From Owenia fusiformis (Eukaryota > Annelida > Polychaeta > Sabellida > Oweniidae), in the NCBI GenBank assembly GCA_903813345.2, contig CAIIXF020000006.1, positions 39,273,936-39,337,935 on the forward strand: a stretch of 64,000 nucleotides of DNA. The letters are read 5' to 3'. Within the stretch, counting starts at the first letter, position 1; every line of letters begins with the position of its first letter. Below are positions 10,387 through 22,900 of this stretch, one piece after another. The notes below the pieces were generated by a model that worked only from the letters and a program-made list of their open reading frames with translations, was not told where the DNA came from and made no database searches. The translations under genes were made by a program, and so were the position numbers.

Positions 10387-13300
10387 CACTGTGCAAAATG
10401 TGCGATATCTCCTGTTTTATTTCAGGAGATTTGCATAAATAGTTTGCAAATCTCCTTAGAATCCCCTAAAATATAGTCAGATATTAAATGTTTAATACGG
10501 ACAAATTTGAGTATCATACCACCTATATCAAATTATTTGATGGTATGTCAAAGAATAGGTCCCAAATTATACTAATCCAAATGGAAATATGATCAGGAGA
10601 TTTGCTATCTATATTAAATATCTTCTGTCTATACTCTTCAAAACTGACTATATCTTACTATTCATACAGTACTGGATATACACGACAGGAGATATGCAGC
10701 CTATCCTGTGCTAGAGACAGCTTATTTCAGCTTATATCAGGAGATACTCCCAAATCAGACCCCCAAAACAGGAGATACTCTAACTATACGAAATGACGTC
10801 ATCAGGTCTCATTGCTTGCAGCGCTAATAAAGTAAAAATCACTTATCTAGCTTATTAACCACAACTTAAATATTTAAGCTATTAGATAAACAAATTGGAG
10901 AAGATTATCCCTTCAGTGTTGTCTATTAATAAAGTGAATTGTCATTAAGATAAATAACTTTGTGATTATGTACAAAAGTTAATAAGTATTAGTTAGTACA
11001 TTCCATTGTTCAAAATTGTTTTCTATAATTTTATATCATAGTACCCCACACAAGTACCATTAGATTAATCCATAAATTATAACAAACGGATTAATGTAAA
11101 CTTGGCATGTGGATTACTAAATAGAAACTTCTTTATCAAAGGGACTATAATCTTGTGGTTTTCAGATTTTATAAACACATTGTTTGAGATAACTTAATTG
11201 TTTTTTAACACTTATAATACAGCAGATATAATAGATAACAGAAAACATGAATTGTGAAATATAAAGGAATACACGTTGTTTAACAAAGGGCATACAGATT
11301 GTAGGTTGTATCTGTGTAAAATGGAGCCTCTGTTCTCTAATGTAAACTCAATCTGAAGGTGAAACAATGTAGTAAAACCGAGAGGAAAACTATTTCATTA
11401 AAATAGTATCTTTCCACAGACTTGATGGATTTAATTCAAAATTTGACACAATGTTTATCATAGTGTTGGGGACATTATGCCATCAAATTTATTTAAAATA
11501 ATTCATTTGCAAATTATATTTATTGGAACTTAGAACCTTTAGTTGTAGATATTAATCCATTAACTTTAATAAACGGATTAGTTTTCAAAACTCATTACAC
11601 TGAAATTAAATAATTAGGGATTTAACATTTATGTTAGCATTTTGCTCTGACATGTCTCAAGATGTTATTTACATCATTTCCCAATATTGCAGAATATATG
11701 ACATTTACAATGGTATGCATCATTATACAGTAATATGCATTGATTCAATATCCCGAATCCCAATTACTGCTAGCTCAATATTCAGTGTAATTTGACATTT
11801 ACAATGGTATGCAACATTTCATCAAAAGTATGCATTGATTGGATATCCCAATTATTACGCAATATTATTGTATAAAATGAATTTTAATGGTATGCATCAC
11901 TCTATGATAGTTTACATCAATTGTATTTCCCAATTACTGCTCAATATTACAGTATAAAATGACATTTACGATGGTATGCATTTCTACAATAGTATGCATT
12001 AATGGAATACCCCAATTACTGATCAATATTACAGTGTAAAATAGAAACAAATGTATTACTGAGACCAATCTTATGTTTATCTCAGATAATCTAGAAAACA
12101 TATAACATGAATTATGAAGTATTATGTTTCATGCGCTTGTTCTTGTATCTCTAAATGTCACATTAGATTAATGCATAAACTCTAACAAATGGATTAATAT
12201 ACTCAATGTGAAAGAGAAACAATGTAGTACACATAAAACTGAGAGGAAAACTTATTAAGATTAAAACAGTAACTTTCCACAGAGTTGATGGATTTATTTC
12301 AAAATTTAACACAGTGTTAATCATAGCGTTGTGGACATTATGCCATCAAATTTATTTTAAAGAATTCATTTGCAAATTATTTTTATTGGAACTTAGAACC
12401 GTCAGTTGTAGAAATTAATACATTAACTTTAGTAAACGGATTCGTTTTCAAAACTCATTCCACTGAATTGAATAAGTAGAGATTAAACATTTTAGCATTT
12501 TGCTCTGACATGTCTCAAGATGTTATTTACATCATTTCCTGATTACTGCTCAATATTACAGAATATATGACATTTACAATGGTATGCATCACTCTGCAAT
12601 AGTATGCATTGATTCAATATCCCGAATCCCGATTACTGCTCAATATTCAGTGTAACTTTACATTTACAATGGTGTGCATCATTTCAACAATAGTATGCAT
12701 TGATTGAATATTCCAATTATTACTCAATATTATTGTATAAAATGACATTTTAATGGTTTGCATCATTCTACAATAGTGTTTGCATTAATTGATTTCCCCA
12801 ATTACTGCTCAATATTACAGTATAAAATGACATTTACAATGGTATGCATCATTCTACAATAATATGCATTAATGGAATTTCCCAATTACTGATCAATATT
12901 ACAGTGTAAAATAGAAACAAATATACTACTGAGACCAATCTGATGTTTATCTCAGATAATCTAGATAACATAGAACATGAATTATGAAGTATTAAGTTCC
13001 ATGCTATTTACTTGCATATCTAAATGCGCCAATGAGATGTGTTATAAACTCTAACAAACGGATTAATTATCAATGTAAATTTGTCATGGTGAAATTCAAA
13101 ATAGAAACAGCTTAATCTCTGATATTTTAAACAAATTGTTTGAGATTACTAAACTGTTTTTAATGTTAAATAGCTTTTCTTGTCAGGTGTAAACAATCTG
13201 CAGAGTAAAACCAATCGAGAGGAAAACTCAATAAATAAAAAAATAACTTTCCATGGAGTTGATCAATTAAATTCAAAATTTAACACAAATTTATCATAGC

Positions 13301-13841
13301 ATTAGGGACATTATACAATTAAATGTATATAAAAAAAAATGAACTCAAAAATTATTTTTAAGGAAATAAGAACCCTCGGTTGTAGAAAATTAATCCATTC
13401 ACTCTAACAAACGGATTAATTATCAATGTAAACAAGTCATCAATCATTAATAAGCCAGATAAGTTACAGAAATAAGATGTGATGACGTCATTTCGTATAG
13501 TTAGCGTATCTCTTGTTTTTGGAGCTCTGATTTAATAGTATATCCTGATATATGCTAGAAGAAGCTGTTGTTCATAGAATCGGCTAGTATATCCTATCTG
13601 TAGATCTGATAGAGTGGTAGACAAACTATATGCTAGCCTTGATATATAACACAGCTTATATTAGTTCATATTTAGTAGAGTTGCAAATAATATCAACTAT
13701 ACTAGTTGTCCGCCAAATATCTGGATATAGCATGTGTCTATACAACACGGGAGATACGGGAGATATTTCACACTATGACAGTTGATATTAGAGCATAGTT
13801 AACAGGATATTCTATTACTATATAGCCTTTTTTGCACAGTG
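10387..13841. mobile_element. CACTA/EnSpm-like non-autonomous DNA transposon
   Basis: The termini are CACTGTGCAAAA and its inverted match TTTTGCACAGTG, flanked by a TAA direct repeat (10384-10386 and 13842-13844). The paralogous sequence near 7319-7325 (GAATAACTGC) is the uninterrupted site with one TAA. CACTG ends with a 3-bp target duplication fit the CMC/EnSpm superfamily. Both ends are rich in short subterminal CAGGAGATA/GGAGATA motifs. The interior has two to three diverged ~900-bp repeats (from about 11200, 12100 and 13000) with many GGTATGCAT...TTACTGCTCAATATTACAG segments. No transposase frame is visible. Confidence 0.8.
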
Positions 13842-13900
13842 TAACTGCATAGTTTTGAAAGAATTTTTGGCCTTGGGGATTCACTTCATCAAGGTCAGAG

Positions 13901-14145
13901 CATCCTCTGATCACAGGGCTTCAAAATCCAGAATATATTCTTTTTACCCCCTATGATAAGCAGTTAGCATTTCCCTGATTAAGAACTCGCAATCTGATTG
14001 GCTGTCGCAAACCTGCGACAGAAATCATGTATAGGTCATTGCGCATAATTAGATCACGTGATTCAGATTAATCAGACGCTTCCAAATTGGTTATAGTAGG
14101 GGGGAAGAAGGAGGTACGAATTCTGGATACCTGTTTAGGAGGATG
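13901..14145. mobile_element. 245-bp MITE with a 9-bp target duplication
   Basis: Flanked by AGGTCAGAG at 13892-13900 and 14146-14154. Unit A (around 7374) has a single uninterrupted copy. The ends are weakly inverted (CATCCTC...). A 9-bp duplication is typical of Mutator-like elements, but the short ends make the superfamily uncertain. Confidence 0.7.
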
Positions 14146-14427
14146 AGGTCAGAGGCATATAAAGAGTTCAAGGTCATCAGAAAGGTCAACACATGGGTAT
14201 TTTGGATCTGGGCATTTGATTGTCCTTGGTTGACATTTGATGGTTATGGTAGGTCAAGGTCATGAGTAGTTAAGGTCAGGGTCATCAAAAGTCAATACAT
14301 TTAGTAGAGTTAACAGGCATTCCATACATGTATTTTGTGATTTAATGTAACTAGATATAATTCTAAAGAGTGTCAATCATAGCTTGTAGAGGTCTATGTT
14401 TGAAGGCCCCATATAAAGTTTAAACCA

Positions 14428-15763
14428 CCCAGCCTATCGTCAGGCGCAATATTGGTCAATATTTGAGGTCTACTTTTGGTCTACTCATGAGGCGTACTTC
14501 TGGTCTACTTTTGGTTTTTCTCTGTGTTAAATCCCCATAGTCAGGCGCGTTTCAAATATTTAAATTAAGCCAAAAGTAGACCAGAAGTAGACCTCATTTA
14601 ATGACCTCATCAGGTTTATCAGGTCTATATTTGAGGTCTAGACCTCATTTAAGCCTCAACTATCTGTAAATCAGGTCTATATTTGAGGTATACTTTTGGT
14701 CTACGCCTTATTTGAGGTTCACTATTGGTTTTCAGGTCTACTTCTCTTCTGCTTTTGGTGTACACCTTACGTTAAGGCACATTTCAATTATGGAAATTAA
14801 GCCTTAAGGTCTACTTTTGGTCTAGACCTCATTTCAGGTACAAGCCTCATATACCTGTAAGTAAGGTCAGGTCATGTTTTGTTGTTTCAAAGTAGAAAAG
14901 TACTTAGTACATATCAGTACCCTCCATAGTTGTTAAATAAATTGCATTTATTTTGAATTGCTGTGTTGTTTTCTAGGATTTACTTGTCTCATGGATAAGA
15001 TACAGATCTATGAACACATTAGAAAGATGAAGCAAAAATTACACAGTATTCTTATATAAATTATATGTAGGCTTCTAATATGATGTATTTTTGTTTCATC
15101 ATTTAAATTTAACAATATTTCAATATTTTATTATTTTCAGACATCCTTCTTTAGGTTTCCCAGATTTTGATTATTTTTTAAAGTTCTGATAAAACCATTA
15201 ATAGGGAGTTGAAAATACAGTTTACTGGTCTGTTAACCTAATATATTATAATCTGTCTCCTTCGTGATTCTGACAAAATACTACAGTAAGTGTGGCTTTT
15301 TCAGATTTATGTTTTCTAAGTTTTTAAAAAAAATTCTATGTTTATCAGGTCTAGATTTGGTCATTTTATAAATGTTTAAGTTTTTAAGGCCCAGTTTTGG
15401 TCTATACGCCTGTCAGTGAGGTCTATTCTAAAATGTTCTTAGTTTATCAGGTCTAGATTTGGTCATTTTGAAAATTGTTCAAGTTTTTCAGGCGCACTTT
15501 TGGTCTATACGCCTTACAGTGAGGTCTATTCTAAAATCTTCTAAGTAAATGTGGTTTAGATTTGGTTTTTAAGGCGCAGTTTTGGTCTATACGCCTGAAA
15601 ATAAGGTCTATAACTGGAATTATTGTGAGTAAATGAGGCTAGGTTTTGGTCTAAGCCTTAAAAATACCTGTAAAAGAGGCATACTTTTAGTCTAGACCTG
15701 AAAGTAAGGCGCATTTAAGGTTAACTTTTGGTCTACGCCTCAAAAACCTGATGATAGGCTGGG
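14428..15763. mobile_element. 1.3-kb element with CCCAGCCTATCRTCAGG termini, filled with GGTCTA motifs
   Basis: The inverted ends CCCAGCCTATCGTCAGG and CCTGATGATAGGCTGGG bound an insertion absent from unit A (7640-7650). A possible 2-bp CA duplication flanks it. The interior is packed with TTTTGGTCTA, GAGGTCTA and AAGGCGCA motifs in clusters toward both ends, with a plainer AT-rich centre (about 14900-15330). There is no coding frame. Confidence 0.75.
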
Positions 15764-15830
15764 CATTTTGGCTTATGTTGTTGTCTTACCCAGTGTTATC
15801 AAAATGTGATATGTAAAACATTTATTCTTT

Positions 15831-16904
15831 TTTATTTCATAAAGTTGTTTTTGAAGGACTTTTTGTTCAAAAATTTGTGAACTTATTTCAGATTAATTTT
15901 TTGTTGTCACGCACCTCAACTTATGAGCAATATTTTCCACCACTGGATAGCCTACATCCTAATCTATTTTATGTTGAACGCATTTTGAAGATTGGTTGAA
16001 GAATAAGAGGGAAATTAAATTGCAAGCACTGAGAAGTGGTAAAGAGAAAAAGAGGTTTTAAAATCTTAGTTCTCATTGAAACCAATGGTGAAGAAATATA
16101 CATAGCATGATAAACACTTCTTTTCGGCTAATTTAGGCCATTAATATTGTTTTATTTTGAAAGTTTAGCAGGTTTAAAAAAGATTTAGAGGAGAAAAAAT
16201 TGATGAATTTTGAAAATAATGTTTGCACCCTAAACAACATTGCGGCATAACCTGATGACATCACTATGAAATCTAATATATGCATAAAAAAGAATTGTTG
16301 AAATAATGTAACTTTATCTCTTCATTGGAGTCTAGAAAATAAATAATGTGTTTTATAGTGTATAGTATTGTATTTGATGTTCTGAAAATTTCAACTTTTG
16401 CAGCTAAAATGGCGCGAAATTCAATTTGAAAATTAAGAAACAAATAACTTTTTTGCGAAAGTCAACTTTTTGAAAAAATTCCAAAACAACTTTTAACAAT
16501 ATTTTCATACTTTATCCGGGGCCTTTTAAATGACATGTCATTAGTTCATAGACTAAATTCTGAGGAAGGCAAAATGTCAATGTTGAAACTCATTGAAAAA
16601 CCAATATACGACATTGAAGTACATGTACAGACAATTATTATAGTAAAACATGTAAAGTGGAACATGTCTGTAAGTGGAACACCTCAATAAATGGAACACA
16701 CATTCAAGACTTTGTGCATATCAATGCAATATAAATAAACCTTTGTTAAACACCTCCAATTTGGAAACTGTTTTGAAGTAACAAAAGAGTTTCACTTTTA
16801 CAAGTTTTGCTGTATTATCCAGCATCTTGACCGTTAAATGACTAAAAATGGATACTTGTTGAAGATATTAAAATAAATTAATGCAAATCATTGTGTGTTT
16901 TCAG
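15831..16904. other. Intergenic or intronic sequence before the first visible INPP5E-like exon
   Basis: No exon encoding the missing N-terminal part of the phosphatase could be recognised here. The stretch 16640-16700 carries short GTGGAACA repeats. Confidence 0.4.
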
Positions 16905-19900
16905 TCAATAGATGCGGATATATCAGATTTCATCCTACCAGACACTTGTGAGTTTGTTCAAGATCTTTACGTTATCGGAACTCAAGAAAGTTTGTCAAAT
17001 AGGTAAGTCTTTTATGTTCCAATACACTGTATATGCCAATGTAATGTGATAAAGCGTGGTAAAGTATGGCAAAATGTAGTTAAGTATGGCAAAATATGGT
17101 AAAGCATGGCAAAATGTGGTAAAGTATGGCGAAATGTGGTAAAGTATGGCAAAAAGTGGTAAAGTATGGCAAAATGTGGTTATTTTTTTATTTGTGTGTT
17201 GCCTAATTCACTTATTTAAAAGTTTGTGTGAGACCTCCCTAAAATGCAGGTAGAGAGAGTTTGGCATGCTAAATTATTCCAAGGGGTAGGGTTTTGACAA
17301 AATACTTCATCCCAGGAATAGATTTTTTACCACATGTTAAATGGCTTCTAGGTAATGGAAATTAAAAGTTCAGAATTTTACACCCCATTCCTCCCCATGT
17401 GGTGGCCCTCATTCTAATCTTATATTGATTGATGAATTTGGACATTAAGGGAAATAAAGAATAATATGAAAACTAAAATGTATATTTTTGCAATTCATCA
17501 TTTATTTTATAATATTTTTCATATTTGGTGACAATTGTTTGTGCAAATTCTATACAGTATTTGAAAATTCAATTTTATTCATTATTTTAATAATTTCTTT
17601 TGAGTATTTTCATTACAGACACTTTGTATTCAGTAAACAATGGGCCATTAAGTTCTGGAAGACTATTGCCCCATCTCATATGTTTATAACTTTTAATTGA
17701 CTATTAAATGGCTCATCCCATGTGCTCATAATGCTATGAATTACATGTGCTTTGTATTTTAGTAAAGAATGGGCCATTAAGTTTCGGGAGCTTGTCTCAT
17801 CCCATGTGCTTATGATGTTATGTATTTCATGTGCTTTGTGTTTCAGTAAAGAATGGGCCATCAAACATTTCATGTGCTTTGTATTTTAGTAAAGAATGGG
17901 CCATTAAGCTTCTTGAGCTTGTCTCATGCCATGTGCTTATAATGCTATGCATTTCATGTGCTTTGTATTTTAGTAAAGACTGGGCCATTAAGCTTTTTGA
18001 GCTTGTCTCATTCCATGTGCTTATAATGCTATGCATTTCATGTGCTTTGTATTTTAGTAAAGAATGGGCCATTAAGCTCTTGAGCTTGTCTCATTCCATG
18101 TGCTTATAATGCTATGTATTTCATGTGCTTTGTATTTTAGTAAAGAATGGGCCATTAAGCTTCTTGAGACTGTCTCATTCCATGTGCTTATAATGCTATG
18201 CATTTCATGTACTTTGTATTTTAGTAAAGAATGGGCCATTAAGCCTTCTTGAGCTTGTCTCATTCCATGTGCTTATAATGCTATGCATTTCATGTACTTT
18301 GTATTTTAGTAAAGAATGAGCAATTAAGCTTCTTTAGCTTGTCTCATTCCATGTGCTTATAATGCTATGCATTTCATGTGCTTTGTATTTTAGTAAAGAA
18401 TGGGCCATTAAGCTTCTTGAGCTTGTCTCATTCCATGTGCTTATAATGCTATGCATTTCATGTGCTTTGTATTTTAGTAAAGAATGGGCCATTAAGCTTC
18501 TTGAGCTTGTCTCATTCCATGTGCTTATAATGCTATGCATTTCATGTGCTTTGTATTTTAGTAAAGAATGGGCCATTAAGCTTCGGGAGCTTGTCTCATT
18601 CCATGTGCTTATAATGCTATGTATTTCATGTGCTTTGTATTTTAGTAAAGAATGGGCCATTAAGCTTCTTGAGACTGTCTCATTCCATGTGCTTATAATG
18701 CTATGCATTTCATGTGGTTTGTATTTTAGTAAAGAATGTGCCATTAAGCCTTCTTGAGCTTGTCTCATTCCATGTGCTTATAATGCTATGCATTTCAATT
18801 CATGTGCTTGTATTTTAGTAAAGAATGGGCCATTAAGCTTCTTTAGCTTGTCTCATTCCATGTGCTTATAATGCTATGCATTTCATGTGCTTTGTATTTT
18901 AGTAAAGAATGGGCCATTAAGCTTCTTGAGCTTGTCTCATTCCATGTGCTTATAATGCTATGCATTTCATGTGCTTTGTATTTTAGTAAAGAATGGGCCA
19001 TTAAGCTTCTTGAGTTTGTCTCATTCCATGTGCTTATAATGCTATGCATTTCATGTGCTTTGTATTTTAGTAAAGAATGGGCCATTAAGCTTCTTGAGCT
19101 TGTCTCATTCCATGTGCTTATAATGCTATGCATTTCATGTGCTTTGTGTTTCAGTAAAGAATGGGCCATCAAGCTCCAGGAGACTATTGGCCCATCTCAC
19201 GTGCTCATCCACTCTGCTCAACTAGGCGTCCTCTACATCAATATATTCATCAGGCGAGACCTCATGTGGTTCTGTTCAGGTATGTAATGTATACCCTGGA
19301 GCCAAGAGTAATAATTAATATCCTCTGACTTGAGCAGATGATTTTACAGCTTTGATGCTGATAAGATCCAAATGTCAGAATAAGAGCCCTTCATGGAAAT
19401 TTCAAAATGAAATAAATGTCGGCTACTTATGAAGGCAGAAAATAATATTTATTGTCAGAAAATATTCATTTTGGTGGAGAATGAAGATGAAAATATTTTA
19501 AAATGCAAACTCAAACTATTCAAAAGGGTAAACTTTGAAAAAATAAACTATTTTAAACTGAAAACTAAAGCTAAACTTTGGAAAAGTTATTTCCATCACA
19601 GAAATCCCTGGGGGTCATTTAATATTACATCTTCATGTACGCATTCTCTTGGGTAGTTGAACCTTCCTAATATAATGTATGTTATATTCAAAAAACTGAA
19701 GATTTTTTGTTTCAATTAGGCTAGTAGGAAATCTGCAATTCTATTAAATGCTATTTCAGGGAATTCACTAGAATTTCTCACAACAGGCTAAATAAATGAG
19801 AACAACAGGGAAACTTAATGGAAATCATGAATTTACCATGGAAAAGTCCCTTAAAACAACAGGCGATTTTGTAAAAACAACCAGTGAAAATCGCCTGTTG

Positions 19901-22900
19901 CCTGCTGCTAATGAGACCCCTGTATTTTTATATTTTTCAGCTTTTGAAGATGATTCAATTTCAACTCGGGCTGGCCCATCAGGAATTAAAACTAAAGGTG
20001 GCGTTGCAATCTCATTCAATTTCTTCGGAACTTCACTATTGTTTGTGTCTTCACATTTTACTGGTAAATAAAAATTACTGCTCAATATCATTCTATATTT
20101 TTTCTCTCACTAAATAATTAGGTATATAGAATATTTATTCATATTAAATTAAATTCATATTAATCTAATGGTAACATACATTTACTTGTCTGTGGATATT
20201 TGCTGAATAACAAGACAATCTCTTTTCAGTGTGTTACTTTGACAAAATTAACCTGATTTTGGTCATCATTTGGACATCTTTCTCGCATATGTTTCTTTCA
20301 ATGTATTTTACAAAACGCAAATATCATTATACTGTACTCGTATTGGGGAAAGAGGGGGGTGGGGTTCAAGCCCGTAGCCAGGATTTGCCAAGGGGGGGGG
20401 GGTCAGTTTTCAAAAATTTCCCAGGGTGGCTTTACAATTGATGATTTTGGCTAAAATCACTTGAGAAGTACTCAAAATGGTGAAAAACTGCATGATTTTG
20501 AAAGAATCCCCCCCTGGCTACGGGCCTGGGGTAAAATTAACATCATATTGCACAACTGCAATCTTATGAACACCATCTCATATGAATTTTCTCTCAATGT
20601 GTTCCACAGCACATGATGGTAAAGTCAAGGAAAGGATTAAGGATTTCAACACAATCTGTAGCACATTGACACTCCCAAGGAAGGTGATCATCAACAAGAA
20701 TGCCCCCAGAGCTGAGGATATCACCGCAAGATTTGACAATGTCTTCTGGATGGGTGACTTGAACTTTAGGTATATATACAAAGTAATGATGACTGGTGCA
20801 ATTATGGGTGATTTAAATTAGTAAATGCAATTAAAGGTAATGCAATAAATTAACTCATTTAATTAATGAACTGATTGAAATTAAAAAAGCAATTCAATAG
20901 ATGAACTGATGAAATAAGTGAACTGATGCTGTAAATATTAGTCAGGGAAAGTTGGGACTCTTTTTTCCTAAAAAATGTTTTTATATTTGACTTATTTTAG
21001 ATTGCAGTTGAAGAAGGAGCCAGTGATTGCACTTGTCAATGGTATAACTTCTGATGAGTTTCCAAACTTTGAGAGTTTGCTGTCCCAGGATGAACTCACA
21101 AAGGCCAGGAATGATGGTAATGAAACTTTGATGCTTGAGTAGAATTCATAGAATTTCAATATCTTGCACTATTATCAGATTTCTATTAACACAGAGCACA
21201 GATTTATCCACGCATTTACAAACTTTTGATTTTGAAATTGTAATTGTAAATAACTACAAACTTGTTGGACAGAATGTCAGTACAAATGCACTCACCTTTG
21301 GTTAGTGCTTTGTACGATATTCTGTCCAAGTCGTGCTGAATTTCACCATATTTACTGGCTGTTCATTATTTATTCCATAATTACATCATAAACAAGAACA
21401 CATATCAAAAGACTGTTTGTAAAGGATATAAGCCCTGAAGACTCAATGCATCATGGATAATTTATTCCACTTTTGTCTTGTTTCCAGATCTTTGCATGAG
21501 TGCTGTAGCTCTAATGTCATATACTTCATCCTTCTTTTCACCTTCGTATTAGATAGATATCATATACTGTATATTGAATATGTATATGTATATTGAATTA
21601 TTCAAGAATAATTTTATTTTTCAGACCTCATATTTCAACATTTCCAAGAAGGCCGCATCAACTTCAAGCCGACCTATAAGTATGATGTGGGAACTGATGA
21701 ATATGATTCATCACCCAAAATGAGAACACCTTCATATACAGTAAGTACTATAAGAACACTTAAGGAGATTTAGGTTGAGTCATATAGGAACATGTAAATG
21801 CAGTACGTTTCTACAATGGAAAGCACAAACTAAAACTGTTGGCTTTTTCAAATTTTCACAACAGAATTCACGATCGTCAATTTTTACATTTGAAAACACA
21901 TAACTTCAGTAAAGGTGAACCATCAATGCAAAAATAGTTTGCATTTATGTACTATTCAACTCATAAGATAATTGTTGCTATTTTAGGACCGCATATTGTA
22001 CAGGTCTAAGAAGAAGCATGCGATAAGCTGCCTTCACTATGACTCCGCAAACAGTATAAAGGTGTCTGACCATAGACCGGTGTATGGACTCTACGAGGTT
22101 TCCTTGAAGCCTGGGATTGATAGGTAGGCAAATGCGAAATAATTCATAATCAACTAAGTATAAGCATTTTCATTTTTAAAATAATAACTAAAAAAGGCAT
22201 GTATGGTATTTATTTATTTTATTTATTTATATGACCAGGAAGTGGAATAGTTCACTAATTTATTCATTCAAACGAGAGAGCTTTTCAAAAGTTTGCTAAA
22301 GTTTCCCTTACAAAATCAATTTAAGATTTGCATATATTCTCACAAGATTCTATTTCAAACAAGCAATCTTCAAATAGTGTACCAATGTATGTTTCCTTTC
22401 CTCTGGTCTTATAATCGCCTGAATGCTATATCTGTATGTTTTCAGTATACCCCTATGTGCAGGCCAGTTTGAATGCTATATCTGTATGTTTTCAGTATAC
22501 CCCTATGTGCAGGCCAGTTTGAATGCTATATCTTTATGTTTTCAGTATACCACTATGTGCAGGCCAGTTTGAATGCTATATCTTTATGTTTTCAGTATAC
22601 CCCTATGTGCAGGCCAGTTTGAATGCTATATCTTTATGTTTTCAGTATACCTCTATGTGCAGGCCAGTTTGAATGCTATATCTGTATGTTTTCAGTATAC
22701 CCCTATGTGCAGGCCAGTTTGAATGCTATATCTTTATGTTTTCAGTATACCCCTATGTGCAGGCCAGTTTGAATGCTATATCTGTATGTTTTCAGTATAC
22801 CCCTATGTGCAGGCCAGTTTGAATGCTATATCTTTATGTTTTCAGTATACCCCTATGTGCAGGCCAGTTTGAATGCTATATCTGTATGTTTTCAGTATAC

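Larger units (their letters stand above)
7717..15830. repeat. Tandem segmental duplication, unit B (MS4A-like gene B, with later insertions)
   Basis: Homologous to 4831-7716, expanded by three insertions (10387-13841, 13901-14145, 14428-15763) and an additional ~340-bp AT-rich difference near 9236-9575. Confidence 0.88.

Noticed and set aside
17676-19172. Minus-strand frames with repeated [15 protein letters not shown]
   Set aside because: Antisense shadow of the 84-bp acceptor array. The sense strand explains the repeat through the exon it copies.
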